This document shows, piece by piece, positions 10,667 to 19,140 of a DNA stretch of 64,000 bases. The stretch covers positions 1 to 64,000 of the forward strand of contig JADJOA010000007.1 in the NCBI GenBank assembly GCA_016714005.1. Direction: 5' to 3'. The notes below the pieces were generated by a model. It ran no database searches, was not told the DNA's origin, and was given only the letters and a program-made list of their open reading frames with translations. Both the position numbers and the translations under genes were made by a program. The DNA comes from Bacteroidota bacterium (GTDB lineage: Bacteria > Bacteroidota > Bacteroidia > AKYH767-A > OLB10). Each line of letters starts with the position of its first letter. Positions within the stretch are counted from its first letter, which is position 1.

Positions 10667-11497
10667 TTATTTCCAACTCACCTCAACCATCACCGGCAAA
10701 TGATCGCTTACATAATACTTTCCATCATTATCATCTCCAATTAAAAAGTTTGAGGCTGAAAAATTGGTAGAGTAAAAAATATAATCAATCCTTCTGCATA
10801 TTTTTCCTTCGGTTGCAAAACCTGTAAACGTGCATTTGTTTTTTCTTTCTTCCTCATAAAAGGAATCCGCCAGCTTTGGATATGGAGAGTTTACAAATAC
10901 GCTATATGCTTTACTGCCCGGTTCGCAATTAAAATCTCCGGCTAAAACAACAGCCTGTTTCCTTGCATACTTTTTAATCTTTTTTAGAATAAGTTTAGCA
11001 CTCATCAGCCGAGCCGTATCGCCTATATGGTCGAAATGAGTATTAAAAACAAAAAACACTTTTCCACTGCTTTGTTCTTTCAGCTTAACGTATGTGCATA
11101 TTCTGGTAATGGCTGCATCCCATCCAATACTTCCGGCCGAATCAGGTTTTTCAGATAGCCAGAAGGTGTTACCCTCAATAAATGCAAATTTTGCTTTGTT
11201 ATAAAAAATGGGAGAAAACTCTCCTTTCTTTTTACCGTCATCCCTGCCAACTCCGCAGTAATTAAAATCAGGTAAAAAATTCTGTAAGTCGTTTACCTGG
11301 TTGCTCAATGCTTCCTGAAAACAGGCAACATCAGAAGAATATTTTTTTAAAAGCGCCTTCATTTTTTCCTTTCTGTTGCTCCATTGATTTATACTATCAC
11401 CTGCATTGTCATATCTTATATTATAGCTCATTACTTTAAACTGAGCCTGTGTTTTAACAACACTAAGTACAAGAATAAAAGAAATTAAATATTTCAT
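10667..11497 (-). CDS. Secreted endonuclease/exonuclease/phosphatase (EEP) family protein
   Basis: 276 aa, intact. An N-terminal signal peptide (KYLISFILVLSVVKTQAQ) precedes the EEP catalytic motifs in order: VMSYNIRYDN, FQEAL (metal-binding Glu), NTHFDHIGDTAR, AGDFNCEPGS, RIDYIFYS and the C-terminal SDHLPV (catalytic Asp-His). The closest textbook relatives are Mg-dependent phosphodiesterases and nucleases such as exonuclease III and sphingomyelinases. The export signal suggests extracytoplasmic phosphodiester or nucleic-acid hydrolysis. The substrate cannot be told from sequence. Confidence 0.85.
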   Translation of the reverse strand: MKYLISFILVLSVVKTQAQFKVMSYNIRYDNAGDSINQWSNRKEKMKALLKKYSSDVACFQEALSNQVNDLQNFLPDFNYCGVGRDDGKKKGEFSPIFYNKAKFAFIEGNTFWLSEKPDSAGSIGWDAAITRICTYVKLKEQSSGKVFFVFNTHFDHIGDTARLMSAKLILKKIKKYARKQAVVLAGDFNCEPGSKAYSVFVNSPYPKLADSFYEEERKNKCTFTGFATEGKICRRIDYIFYSTNFSASNFLIGDDNDGKYYVSDHLPVMVEVSWK

Positions 11498-11921
11498 TGC
11501 TCAACTAAATTTTGCAGACAATATTAAGAAGCTGCTTAAATAAAGCCTCCATTGTATAACATTTGCAGTAAAAAACTCAATTAATAAATTTTTCCTTGAT
11601 GCAGACCCGTACCGAAATTTAGGAACTTCAGTGTACAGCTAAGAAAATTACTTTTAAAATTCTCACTAATATGGTTTTGCAGCAACCTATAAGTGAAAAT
11701 CATAAAGCGAGTACTTTAATTATTTATTTAAATCTGTGAATCTGTGTCAAAAAAAATAAACATAAACAAGTTTTTAGATAAATTTGAAACTGTTTCTATC
11801 CTTAAAATTAAGTTGAAATGAAAGCGTACAAATCTTTGCTTAATATTTTGCTTATCAGTTTAATCATAAAGCCAAAAAGAAAGTAAATACTACCTTCGCA
11901 CACATTAAATAGCAAAGCGGA
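11498..11921. other. 424-nt region between the EEP gene and ccmE
   Basis: Contains promoter space for the divergent EEP gene, a repeat copy (11691-11757) and one small frame at 11818-11886 (22 aa, MKAYKSLLNILLISLI...KPKRK). The small frame is hydrophobic with a basic end and could be a remnant of a small membrane protein, but its coding status is doubtful. TACCTTCGCAC at about 11892-11902 resembles the Bacteroidota -7 element (TAnnTTTG) and could serve ccmE 20 nt downstream. Confidence 0.35.
11691..11757. repeat. Dispersed intergenic repeat, copy 2 (half element)
   Basis: Aligns with the right half of the 10090-10225 element. Both contain gtgaaaat, aaagcga, a cttttaatt/ctttaatt segment, and tttaaatctgtgaatctgtg followed by tcaaaaaaa. 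The nested palindromes are eroded here. Confidence 0.5.
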
Positions 11922-12311
11922 ATGAAAAGAACGCATATAGCGGCAATAATATTAATAGCAGTTGCTTTGGGAGTGATAATCAGTACCATCAGCAGCAGTA
12001 GCACTTATGAAAGTTTTACTGTTGCCTCTCAAAAACAAGGAAAAGTTTTTCATGTAGTAGGTAAATTAAACAGGGCAAAACCTTATGAATATCATCCCGA
12101 AACCAACGCCAATATTTTTTCATTTTATATGTTCGATAACCAGGGCGTAGAGCGCAAAGTAATTTTGAACCGTGCCAAGCCACAAGATTTTGACAAGAGC
12201 GAACAAATAGTAATTATTGGAAAAATGCAGGATAGCGAGTTTCTTGCAAGCGATATTCTTTTAAAATGCCCAAGTAAATACAATGGTGAAAAACCATTGG
12301 CGAAGAAATAA
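11922..12311 (+). CDS. ccmE: Cytochrome c maturation haem chaperone CcmE, CxxxY type
   Basis: 129 aa, intact. One N-terminal membrane anchor (AAIILIAVALGVIIS), then the OB-fold periplasmic domain: FHVVGKLN, ERKVILNRAKPQDF, EQIVIIGKM and FLASDILLKCPSKYN. CcmE carries haem covalently between the haem exporter and CcmF. In classical CcmE the ligand is His in an HxxxY motif; here the aligned position is Cys116 in C-P-S-K-Y, the CxxxY variant described from archaea and some sulfate reducers. It is followed 23 nt later by ccmF. ccmA-D are not adjacent. Confidence 0.85.
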   Translation: MKRTHIAAIILIAVALGVIISTISSSSTYESFTVASQKQGKVFHVVGKLNRAKPYEYHPETNANIFSFYMFDNQGVERKVILNRAKPQDFDKSEQIVIIGKMQDSEFLASDILLKCPSKYNGEKPLAKK

Positions 12312-12334
12312 TTTTTCAAATACTTTTTCAATAA

Positions 12335-14747
12335 ATGATAGAATACGTTGGCGAGCAGTTGATTTTTGGTAAAATTGGAAACGCCCTTGTTTCCATTTCT
12401 TTTGTTGGCGCTTTGTTCGCCTCAGTGCTTTATTTTTTGCACTCACGCAATCAGGAAAAAAATGAATTGAAAAAACTTGCCCGTGGCTTTTTTACTGCAC
12501 ATTCCATAAGTGTATTCGGCATTTTTTTCATGCTCATGTATTTAATATTCAATCATCGTTTCGAGTATTATTATGTGTGGCAACATTCAAATACTATTAT
12601 GCCGATGCGGTATATTTTTGCCTGTATTTGGGAAGGGCAGGAGGGAAGCTTTTTACTCTGGACTTTATGGCACAGTGCAATAGGTTTTTTTCTTATCCGC
12701 AACCTGGGCAGATGGGAGTCTCCGGTTATGTGGGTAATATGTATTGTGCAGGCTTTTCTTGCGAGTATGATTTTGGGCAGGTACTTTTTTGATTATAAAA
12801 TAGGCAGTAATCCGTTTACGCTCCTGCGCGAACATCCTGATTTTGCTAACCTCCCTTTTGTGCAAATGCCCGATTACTTAGCAAAACTCAATGATGGCAG
12901 AGGTTTAAATCCGTTGCTGCAGAATTACTGGATGGTTATACATCCACCAACTTTGTTTCTGGGGTTTGCCGCCACTGTTGTGCCGTTTGCATTTGCCATT
13001 GGCGGACTAACAATTAAAAAAACTACTGAGTGGATAAAGCCTGCAATGCCGTACACACTTTTTGCGGTAATGATATTGGGGCTTGGCATTTTAATGGGCG
13101 CTGCCTGGGCTTACGAAGCATTAAGTTTTGGCGGATTTTGGGCATGGGATCCGGTAGAAAATGCATCGTTGGTTCCGTGGCTTACATTGGTAGGGGGCTT
13201 GCACAATGCTCATTTATTTAAAGCGGGGACAAGCAATTATCAGCGTGTATGTTTTAATAGTCATTTCTTTTCTGCTCATTTTATACAGCACTTTCTTAAC
13301 GCGTAGCGGAATACTGGGTGAAAGTTCTGTACATGCTTTTACTGATTTAGGTATGAGTGGTCAGTTGCTTGTTTACATGTTGTTTTTTGTTTTGCTTGCT
13401 GTGTTTCTTATCGCTTTCAACTGGAAGCACATACCCAAAACCTCTACTGATGATTCCTTTACATCACGCGAATTCTGGATGTTCATTGGGATGTTGGTAC
13501 TCGTTATTTCTTCAATTCAAATAACCTTTACCACGTCTATTCCTGTTGTAAATAAAATATTCAACACAAACTTTGCTCCACCAGCCGATGTAATTGCTTA
13601 CTACAACTCTTGGCAGGTTCCAATAGCCACTGTAATTTGCATATTAATTGCCATTGGGCAATTTTTTAAATACAAAACATCTGTCGGAAAAGAAGTATTA
13701 AAAAAGCTATTGTATTCCTTTGTAGCCGCTGCTGTAGCCGCCTTAGCCTTCCAGTTGTATTTTTCGTTTGATCATTTGCAACATATACTTTTATTATTTG
13801 CATCGTTGTTTGCCCTTTTTGCAAATGCCGATTATCTGATTCGTACACTCAAGGGAAAAGTAAATTTCAGTGGCGCTTCCATAGCACACATGGGCTTGGC
13901 GCTGTTGCTGCTTGGCGCATTGGTTTCAAATGCTAAGAGCTACTACATTTCTCGCAATATTTTAAATATTGATTTAGGAAAAGATTTCCCTAACAACGAA
14001 AACATAATGATACGTCAGGGTGACACCCTTAAAATGGGCGATTATTATGTAACCTATAATGGTAAATTTAAAGAAGGCGTAAATGTGTTTTTTGATATTG
14101 ACTACCTCACACACAACAAACTTAATAACTCCTACAAAAAGGAATTTACCCTAAAGCCTATCATTCAACTAAACGAGAGAATGGGCAACGCAAGCGAACC
14201 CGCCACAAAAAGATTTTTAGGTAAAGACATTTATACACACATTACTTATGCCGACATTGAAGCAATAACCAACGAAGCTACTGCCGATGAATATACCAAA
14301 CCTAAAAGCTACGATATTAAACCGGGTGATACACTTATGGTAAGTAATGCCTTTGTTTATTTCCGTGGCATTGATAAAAATGTAAATGCCGATTCTTTGG
14401 AATTGCGCGAGGGTGACTTAGCTGTATATGGTGTATTTGATTTGGTAGATGTAAACAAAAAATTTCATCAGGCTAAGCCAATGTTTATGATTAAAAGCAG
14501 GCAGTTAATTACTACCAATACTTTTGTTGAGGAGTTGGGTTTAAAATTTCGTTTTACAGATATAAACGTGGATAATGGTAAATTCAAATTTGAAATCTCT
14601 GAAAAGAAATCCAACAAGCGCGATTTTGTAATAATGAAAGCTATAGTTTTTCCGCAAATAAATATTTTATGGACAGGTTGTATTCTCCTTGTTGCCGGCT
14701 CCTGGATAGCCATGCGCAAAAGATTTAAAGAGAGTTTTAGAGAGTAA
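12335..14747 (+). CDS. ccmF: Haem lyase / cytochrome c biogenesis CcmF (one frameshift)
   Basis: Integral membrane protein attaching haem from CcmE to apocytochrome c. The N-terminal piece (12335-13306) includes YVWQHSNT, WEGQEGSFLLW, NPLLQNYWMVIHPPTLFLGF and the haem-handling WWD-type motif GGFWAWDPVENASLVPW. The frame breaks near 13225-13245. The second piece (to 14747) continues YSTFLTRSGILGESSVHAF, more helices, a large periplasmic beta domain (about 13990-14630) and a last helix ending in MRKRFKESFRE. The joined length of about 800 aa suits bacteroidotan CcmF. It ends with a hairpin before the convergent tonB gene. Confidence 0.88.
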
Positions 14748-14789
14748 TTTTTGTTAGTACTTTCAATAGCCAAATTCGAAGTAAAAAAC

Positions 14790-14832
14790 AAACAGGGTAG
14801 TTCCGTTTTGCCGGAACAAACCCTGTTATTTG
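14790..14832. terminator. Hairpin terminator between ccmF and tonB
   Basis: Inverted repeat AACAGGG-ta-GTTCCG, loop, CCGGAAC-aa-CCCTGTT, with only a short T-rich tail. It lies between convergent genes and probably ends both transcripts. Confidence 0.6.
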
Positions 14833-14864
14833 AAAAACTAACCTAAACCAAAAAATAAAGAACG

Positions 14865-15677
14865 CTATCTTAATTGAAAGTTTATTGGTAATGTAAATAT
14901 AACTGGAACCTTATGCCCATTTTGCTCACCAGGTATCCATAACGGCATCTTATTTATCGCACGCATGGCTTCATCGGTAAACTGCGGAGCATCTCGCACA
15001 CCTCTTAACTCATGTACATCCATTACCTCGCCCGTTTCACTCACTACGAACTCTAAATAAACTATACCTTCCTTTTTAATCTCCTTTAAAATTTCAGGGT
15101 ATTTTATTTCATTGCTTAACCATTTTACCAAGGCAATATCTCCGCCCGGAAATTGTGGCATTTTCTCTACCCATCTCTCGGGCTTTGGCGGATCAGATCG
15201 CAATCCACTACCTCCGGATTCTTTACCATCACCCACATCGGTAGAGTCAGAGCCTGTGCCATCTCCACTTCCACCGTTATTAATTTTTTCATTACTAAAA
15301 GAAGAACTATCCGTTGCCGCATTATCAGTAGAATCGGTAATAACAGGAACCGTGTTGGTGTTTGGTGTGGGTTTATTCAGAGGTGTTTTTTCCGGAGTAG
15401 TTGTATTGGGTTTTTCTTTTGGCGGAAGCACTACTTCTCTCCAGCCAATTTCGCCATCGTGTTTAATAACCACAGGCTCTGAAATAAAGGCGCAATAAAT
15501 TTTATAACCCGAAAAAGTTGCAATTCCTATTCCTGCATAAATGGCTAGCGACCATAAAAAAGCAATAATAGTATTGTCGGCATTTTTTCTGCGAAGCTCG
15601 TAAGCTCCATACATTTTGTTTTTGTTCTGAAACAACTGGTCTAACCAGCTTTCAGTGAAGATAAATTCTCTAAGCAT
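14865..15677 (-). CDS. tonB: Energy transducer TonB
   Basis: 270 aa, intact. A cytoplasmic head (WLDQLFQNKNKMYGAYELRR, typical of bacteroidotan TonB) is followed by one membrane helix at residues 38-58. Then come a Pro/Thr/Ser/Gly-rich periplasmic spacer (about residues 85-165) and a C-terminal TonB domain with MPQFPGGDIALVKWLSNEIKYP, GIVYLEFVVSETGEV and MPLWIPGEQNGHKVPV. It couples the inner-membrane proton gradient to outer-membrane receptors. A candidate receptor begins at 63583, but ExbB/ExbD are not in the window. Confidence 0.9.
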   Translation of the reverse strand: MLREFIFTESWLDQLFQNKNKMYGAYELRRKNADNTIIAFLWSLAIYAGIGIATFSGYKIYCAFISEPVVIKHDGEIGWREVVLPPKEKPNTTTPEKTPLNKPTPNTNTVPVITDSTDNAATDSSSFSNEKINNGGSGDGTGSDSTDVGDGKESGGSGLRSDPPKPERWVEKMPQFPGGDIALVKWLSNEIKYPEILKEIKKEGIVYLEFVVSETGEVMDVHELRGVRDAPQFTDEAMRAINKMPLWIPGEQNGHKVPVIFTLPINFQLR

Positions 15678-15810
15678 AATGATTAGTGTTTAGTATTTGG
15701 GTGAATAACGCCTCTGCATTCCATAATATTTTATAAAATGTTTTTCTGACATTAATCTGATAATTAAGATAACCACAGAAAGCTGTTTTTGGCGGTTGCT
15801 TCTTTTAAGT

Positions 15811-16560
15811 ATGTTTGTAAACTCTGCTATGAATTTTTTTCAATACCTATTATTATTTGCAACAGTTGCCGCATCGGGCTTGTTGTTTTTTGCTATTAAA
15901 AAACCTAATCCGCAAACATTAAAACTGGCGCTTGCTTTTTCAGGCGCTTACTTGTTTGGCATGTGTCTTATTCATTTGTTACCGCACTTATATGAAGGTG
16001 CTGATATACACACTGTAGGTTATTTTATACTTGGTGGTTTTATTTTTCAGGTAGTTCTCGAATATTTTAGTGAAGGTATTGAACACGGACATATTCATGT
16101 ACACAAACACCACAGTAAAATATTTCCGTTAAGCATGATGCTGAGTTTAGGGCTTCATGCTTTTATTGAGGGTATGCCGTTAGAAGGAAATTTTATGAGT
16201 CATGACCACGGACATGGAAATGAAACATTGCTTACAGGAATTATTTTACACCATATGCCTGTAGCATTTGCGCTTGCAAGCATGTTGTTCGAATCTGGGT
16301 TATCAAAAACATTAACCGGTGCAATGGTTTTAATTTTTGCAGCCATGGCGCCTGCTGGTGCATTGTTCAGCAAATATTTAAGTGCAACAGACGCCTTAAT
16401 GCTTAGCAGTTACTTCAATAATATTATGGCAGTGGTAATTGGAATTTTTCTGCACATAAGCACCACCATATTATTTGAAAGCAATAACGACCACCGCTTT
16501 AATCTATACAAGCTTTTAACTGTTCTTGGAGGAATGGTGCTGGTGATATTGATTGGATAA
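15811..16560 (+). CDS. ZIP-family divalent metal transporter
   Basis: About 250 aa with eight hydrophobic segments. Helix IV contains GLHAFIEGMP and helix V ILHHMPVAFAL, the paired His/Glu metal-site motifs of ZIP (Zn/Fe) transporters. A His-rich cytoplasmic loop (HGHIHVHKHHSK) and a second MSHDHGHGNE loop support metal handling. Start is uncertain: ATG 15811 or ATG 15829 (MNFFQYLLLF, directly before helix I); an in-frame TTG at 15796 is less likely. Monocistronic, with the kinase gene convergent only 4 nt beyond its stop. Confidence 0.85.
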   Translation: MFVNSAMNFFQYLLLFATVAASGLLFFAIKKPNPQTLKLALAFSGAYLFGMCLIHLLPHLYEGADIHTVGYFILGGFIFQVVLEYFSEGIEHGHIHVHKHHSKIFPLSMMLSLGLHAFIEGMPLEGNFMSHDHGHGNETLLTGIILHHMPVAFALASMLFESGLSKTLTGAMVLIFAAMAPAGALFSKYLSATDALMLSSYFNNIMAVVIGIFLHISTTILFESNNDHRFNLYKLLTVLGGMVLVILIG

Positions 16561-16564
16561 AATA

Positions 16565-17503
16565 TCACCAACTAAAAATGGATTTCTTTTTTTCTTTGGG
16601 AGAAAGCAATGTAGATTCAAGCGCTACTTTAAAGTCATCAATGGTTGCATATCGGCTTTGCATTCCTGATTGAAGGGTTTGAATGATTTCTTCCTCGCTC
16701 AATTGCGAAGGTGGCAAACGGAAAACATTTTTTGCGGTAGCTTTTTTTATTACTTCAAAAGCAGCAGGGCTTATATTTCCATTTTCTTTAAGCGGAAGAT
16801 TAAGTTGCATTTGCATAATCATTTCGGGGTTAATATGCTTGTAAGCATAATCGCCAACAATACATTCGTATAAGGTTACTGCCAAACTGTAAATATCTGA
16901 TTGGGCATTTATCAGTTTACCGTAGTTGAGCAACTGTTCGGGTGGAGAATAAATTAATGCAAATGGCGATTGCTGATTTTCTATATAAGTATCGGGTGTT
17001 TTAGCTAACCCAAAATCTAAAATTTTTATTTCGGGATTAATGAAATTGATATTTCCTCTCTGTGAGTTCACAACCATGACATTATCTGGGCGTAGATCAC
17101 AATGAAAAATATTGTTGTAGTGAAATTCTCTTAATGCATTGCACACTTCTATAATTCCCCTGATAAAAAACTGCTCTCGATTTTTAACGTGTTGCCTGCT
17201 CAAAGCACGAAGTGTTACTCCATCAATAAATTCTTTAATAATATAATATCCGGTTTCGTCCTTCCATGCATCCAACAAAGAAGGAACGTTTTCATTGTCA
17301 ATTCCTGTTATACATTCTTTCTGGAAGCGAATGCTTGATCGCATATCATCATCGGCACTCAGTTTTTTAATTACAACTTTTTGTTTGTCTTCAAACCTTG
17401 TTGCAATATAAACACTGCTGAACTTGCCACGCTCTTTTAAAACCAAACTGCTGTTGCCTGGGTCAAATAAATAAGTGGCAATTTTGGTTTTGAGAACCTG
17501 CAT
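16565..17503 (-). CDS. Hanks-type serine/threonine protein kinase, cytosolic, HCD variant
   Basis: 312 aa, intact, no membrane segment. Kinase motifs in order: a weak glycine loop (ERGKFSSVYIA, residues 24-34), ATP-anchoring Lys46 in VVIKKL, the catalytic loop HCDLRPDNVMV (134-144), DFGLAKT (163-169) and an APE-like SPPEQLL. The Arg that usually precedes the catalytic Asp is Cys135, so it is a non-RD kinase. The catalytic Asp136 and Asn141 are kept. The start codon abuts the rpe stop (TAAATG), so the two are translated from one transcript. No sensor domain; the substrate is unknown. Confidence 0.82.
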   Translation of the reverse strand: MQVLKTKIATYLFDPGNSSLVLKERGKFSSVYIATRFEDKQKVVIKKLSADDDMRSSIRFQKECITGIDNENVPSLLDAWKDETGYYIIKEFIDGVTLRALSRQHVKNREQFFIRGIIEVCNALREFHYNNIFHCDLRPDNVMVVNSQRGNINFINPEIKILDFGLAKTPDTYIENQQSPFALIYSPPEQLLNYGKLINAQSDIYSLAVTLYECIVGDYAYKHINPEMIMQMQLNLPLKENGNISPAAFEVIKKATAKNVFRLPPSQLSEEEIIQTLQSGMQSRYATIDDFKVALESTLLSPKEKKKSIFSW

Positions 17504-18145
17504 TTAGCTTTTTAATTTTTTTATTGCATCGGTTGGATTGGAAGCAGAAAAAACTGTATTACCAGCAACCAATACATCTGCACCAGCTTTTTTTAGTTTC
17601 TTGTAATTTTCAAAATCGACTCCGCCATCAATTTCAATTAACGTTTTTGTTTTACGTTTTATTATCAGGTTTTTTAATTCTGAGATTTTGCGGTAAGTAT
17701 TTTCAATAAACTTCTGTCCTCCAAAACCGGGGTTCACGCTCATCATGCAAACCAAATCCACATCAGCAATAATATCTTCCAATAAATGAATGGGTGTATG
17801 CGGATTAATGGCAACACCTGCAAGCATACCCTCAGCCTTAATCGCGCCCACAGTTCTGTGTAAATGAGTACACGCTTCGAAATGAACACTTAAAACATGA
17901 GCGCCACATTCTTTAAACGTTTTAATATAACGGTCAGGGTCAACAATCATCAGGTGAACATCTAACGGTTTGGTTGCAATTTTATGAATGGATTTTATTA
18001 CCGGCATTCCAAAAGAAATGTTGGGCACAAACACACCATCCATCACATCTAAATGAAACCAATCGGCTTGCGAATTATTTACCATTACCACATCATGCGC
18101 AAGATTGGCAAAGTTGGCGGCAAGTATTGAAGGAGCAACTATCAT
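17504..18145 (-). CDS. rpe: Ribulose-phosphate 3-epimerase
   Basis: Interconverts ribulose-5-phosphate and xylulose-5-phosphate in the pentose phosphate pathway. 213 aa, intact, typical length. Motifs: APSILAANFANL, WFHLDVMDGVFVPN (catalytic Asp and metal site), LDVHLMI, VSVHFEAC, MMSVNPGFGGQKFI and EIDGGVDFEN, then VAGNTVF for phosphate binding. Cotranscribed with the downstream kinase. Confidence 0.95.
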   Translation of the reverse strand: MIVAPSILAANFANLAHDVVMVNNSQADWFHLDVMDGVFVPNISFGMPVIKSIHKIATKPLDVHLMIVDPDRYIKTFKECGAHVLSVHFEACTHLHRTVGAIKAEGMLAGVAINPHTPIHLLEDIIADVDLVCMMSVNPGFGGQKFIENTYRKISELKNLIIKRKTKTLIEIDGGVDFENYKKLKKAGADVLVAGNTVFSASNPTDAIKKLKS

Positions 18146-18224
18146 AAAAAGTATGAGTTTAAATGTAGAGATTACTAAAGTAAAGATTTAACAAAGTTGA
18201 AGTAATGAGAGAAACAAATTAAAA

Positions 18225-19136
18225 TTAATTAAAAGTGTATCTGAAAGAGGATTGCTGGAGAATTGCTGTGTTTGTAAAGTTGGCGCTTTCGGGTAGGGAA
18301 TTATAATCCACCATTGGTCGGAGTTCGTAACTGATATGAAGTTTTTTCCAGAATTCTCTCTTGTTCCCGGTTCTCCAATCAACACCCGCAATTAAATAAC
18401 CTGCGCCAGCAACACCTAATTTGTTTCTAAAGGTTTCTCTGCTGCTTTTGTTTTTCGATTCATAGTAAACAGGGTATTGAACAGGAGCGTTTATGGATTC
18501 AGTGTAGCTGTAAAAAATTTCAGTTCTTGGATTAACAGATATACCTAAATTTAATCCAGCGCCACCAAACAAAGACCAACGACTAAACGGATTAAGCCTG
18601 AACAAAATATTTGCTGTAAGCCTTATTTGCTCAGCGGTGTACTTCATATTGTAGTTAGTGGTTTTTATTGAGTCAACATAAAATTCTTCCCCTGTTTGAG
18701 TTGATAAAAGCGTATCAAATCTAATTACATCCTCATGGCTGTAGTATTTGCTTACTTTAATACCTGATTGATAAGCAAATCCCAAACGAAATTCCCTAGA
18801 AAATTTTTGTTTTTTGTCCTCGGTTTCCTTTCGGGTAATGCCAATAGTTACTTCAGATAAGGTTTGCTTTTCCAAAGCATCTTTATTAAAATTATGATAG
18901 TAACCACCGTTTGCATTAAATCCGGAAAAATCTGTTTTCAGTAATTCCGATTGAGGTGCCAGTTTTCTAAAATCATTTAACGATAACCCTAATTCAGTAT
19001 AGGAATATCCCCAAAACCAAGATTTATGTCAGAGATTGCAAATCCGGGTTTATCCAAATCTTCTTGAGCAGAAACGATTTTAGTGAAAAGGGCGAATGCA
19101 ATAAATAAACTTAAGGAGTTTACATTCTGTATCATA
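18225..19136 (-). CDS. Secreted/outer-membrane beta-barrel-like protein of unknown function (frameshifted)
   Basis: From ATG 19136 the sequence gives a signal peptide (NSLSLFIAFALFTKIVSAQ) and the mature start EDLDKPGFAISDINLG. A missing T in the TTTT run near 19013-19016 then breaks the frame. The joined text reads LGFWGYSYTELGLSLNDF and continues into the open 216-aa piece (18875-18225). That part has alternating aromatic/hydrophobic strands ending SSFRYTFN, with a terminal Phe/Asn like many outer-membrane barrels. About 303 aa in total. No family recognised. Confidence 0.55.
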
Positions 19137-19140
19137 AAAT

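Noticed and set aside
14865..15677. Plus-strand open frames of 109-128 aa at 15112-15498
   Set aside because: They are antisense to the intact TonB gene, and their Pro/Ser-rich text mirrors the low-complexity TonB spacer.
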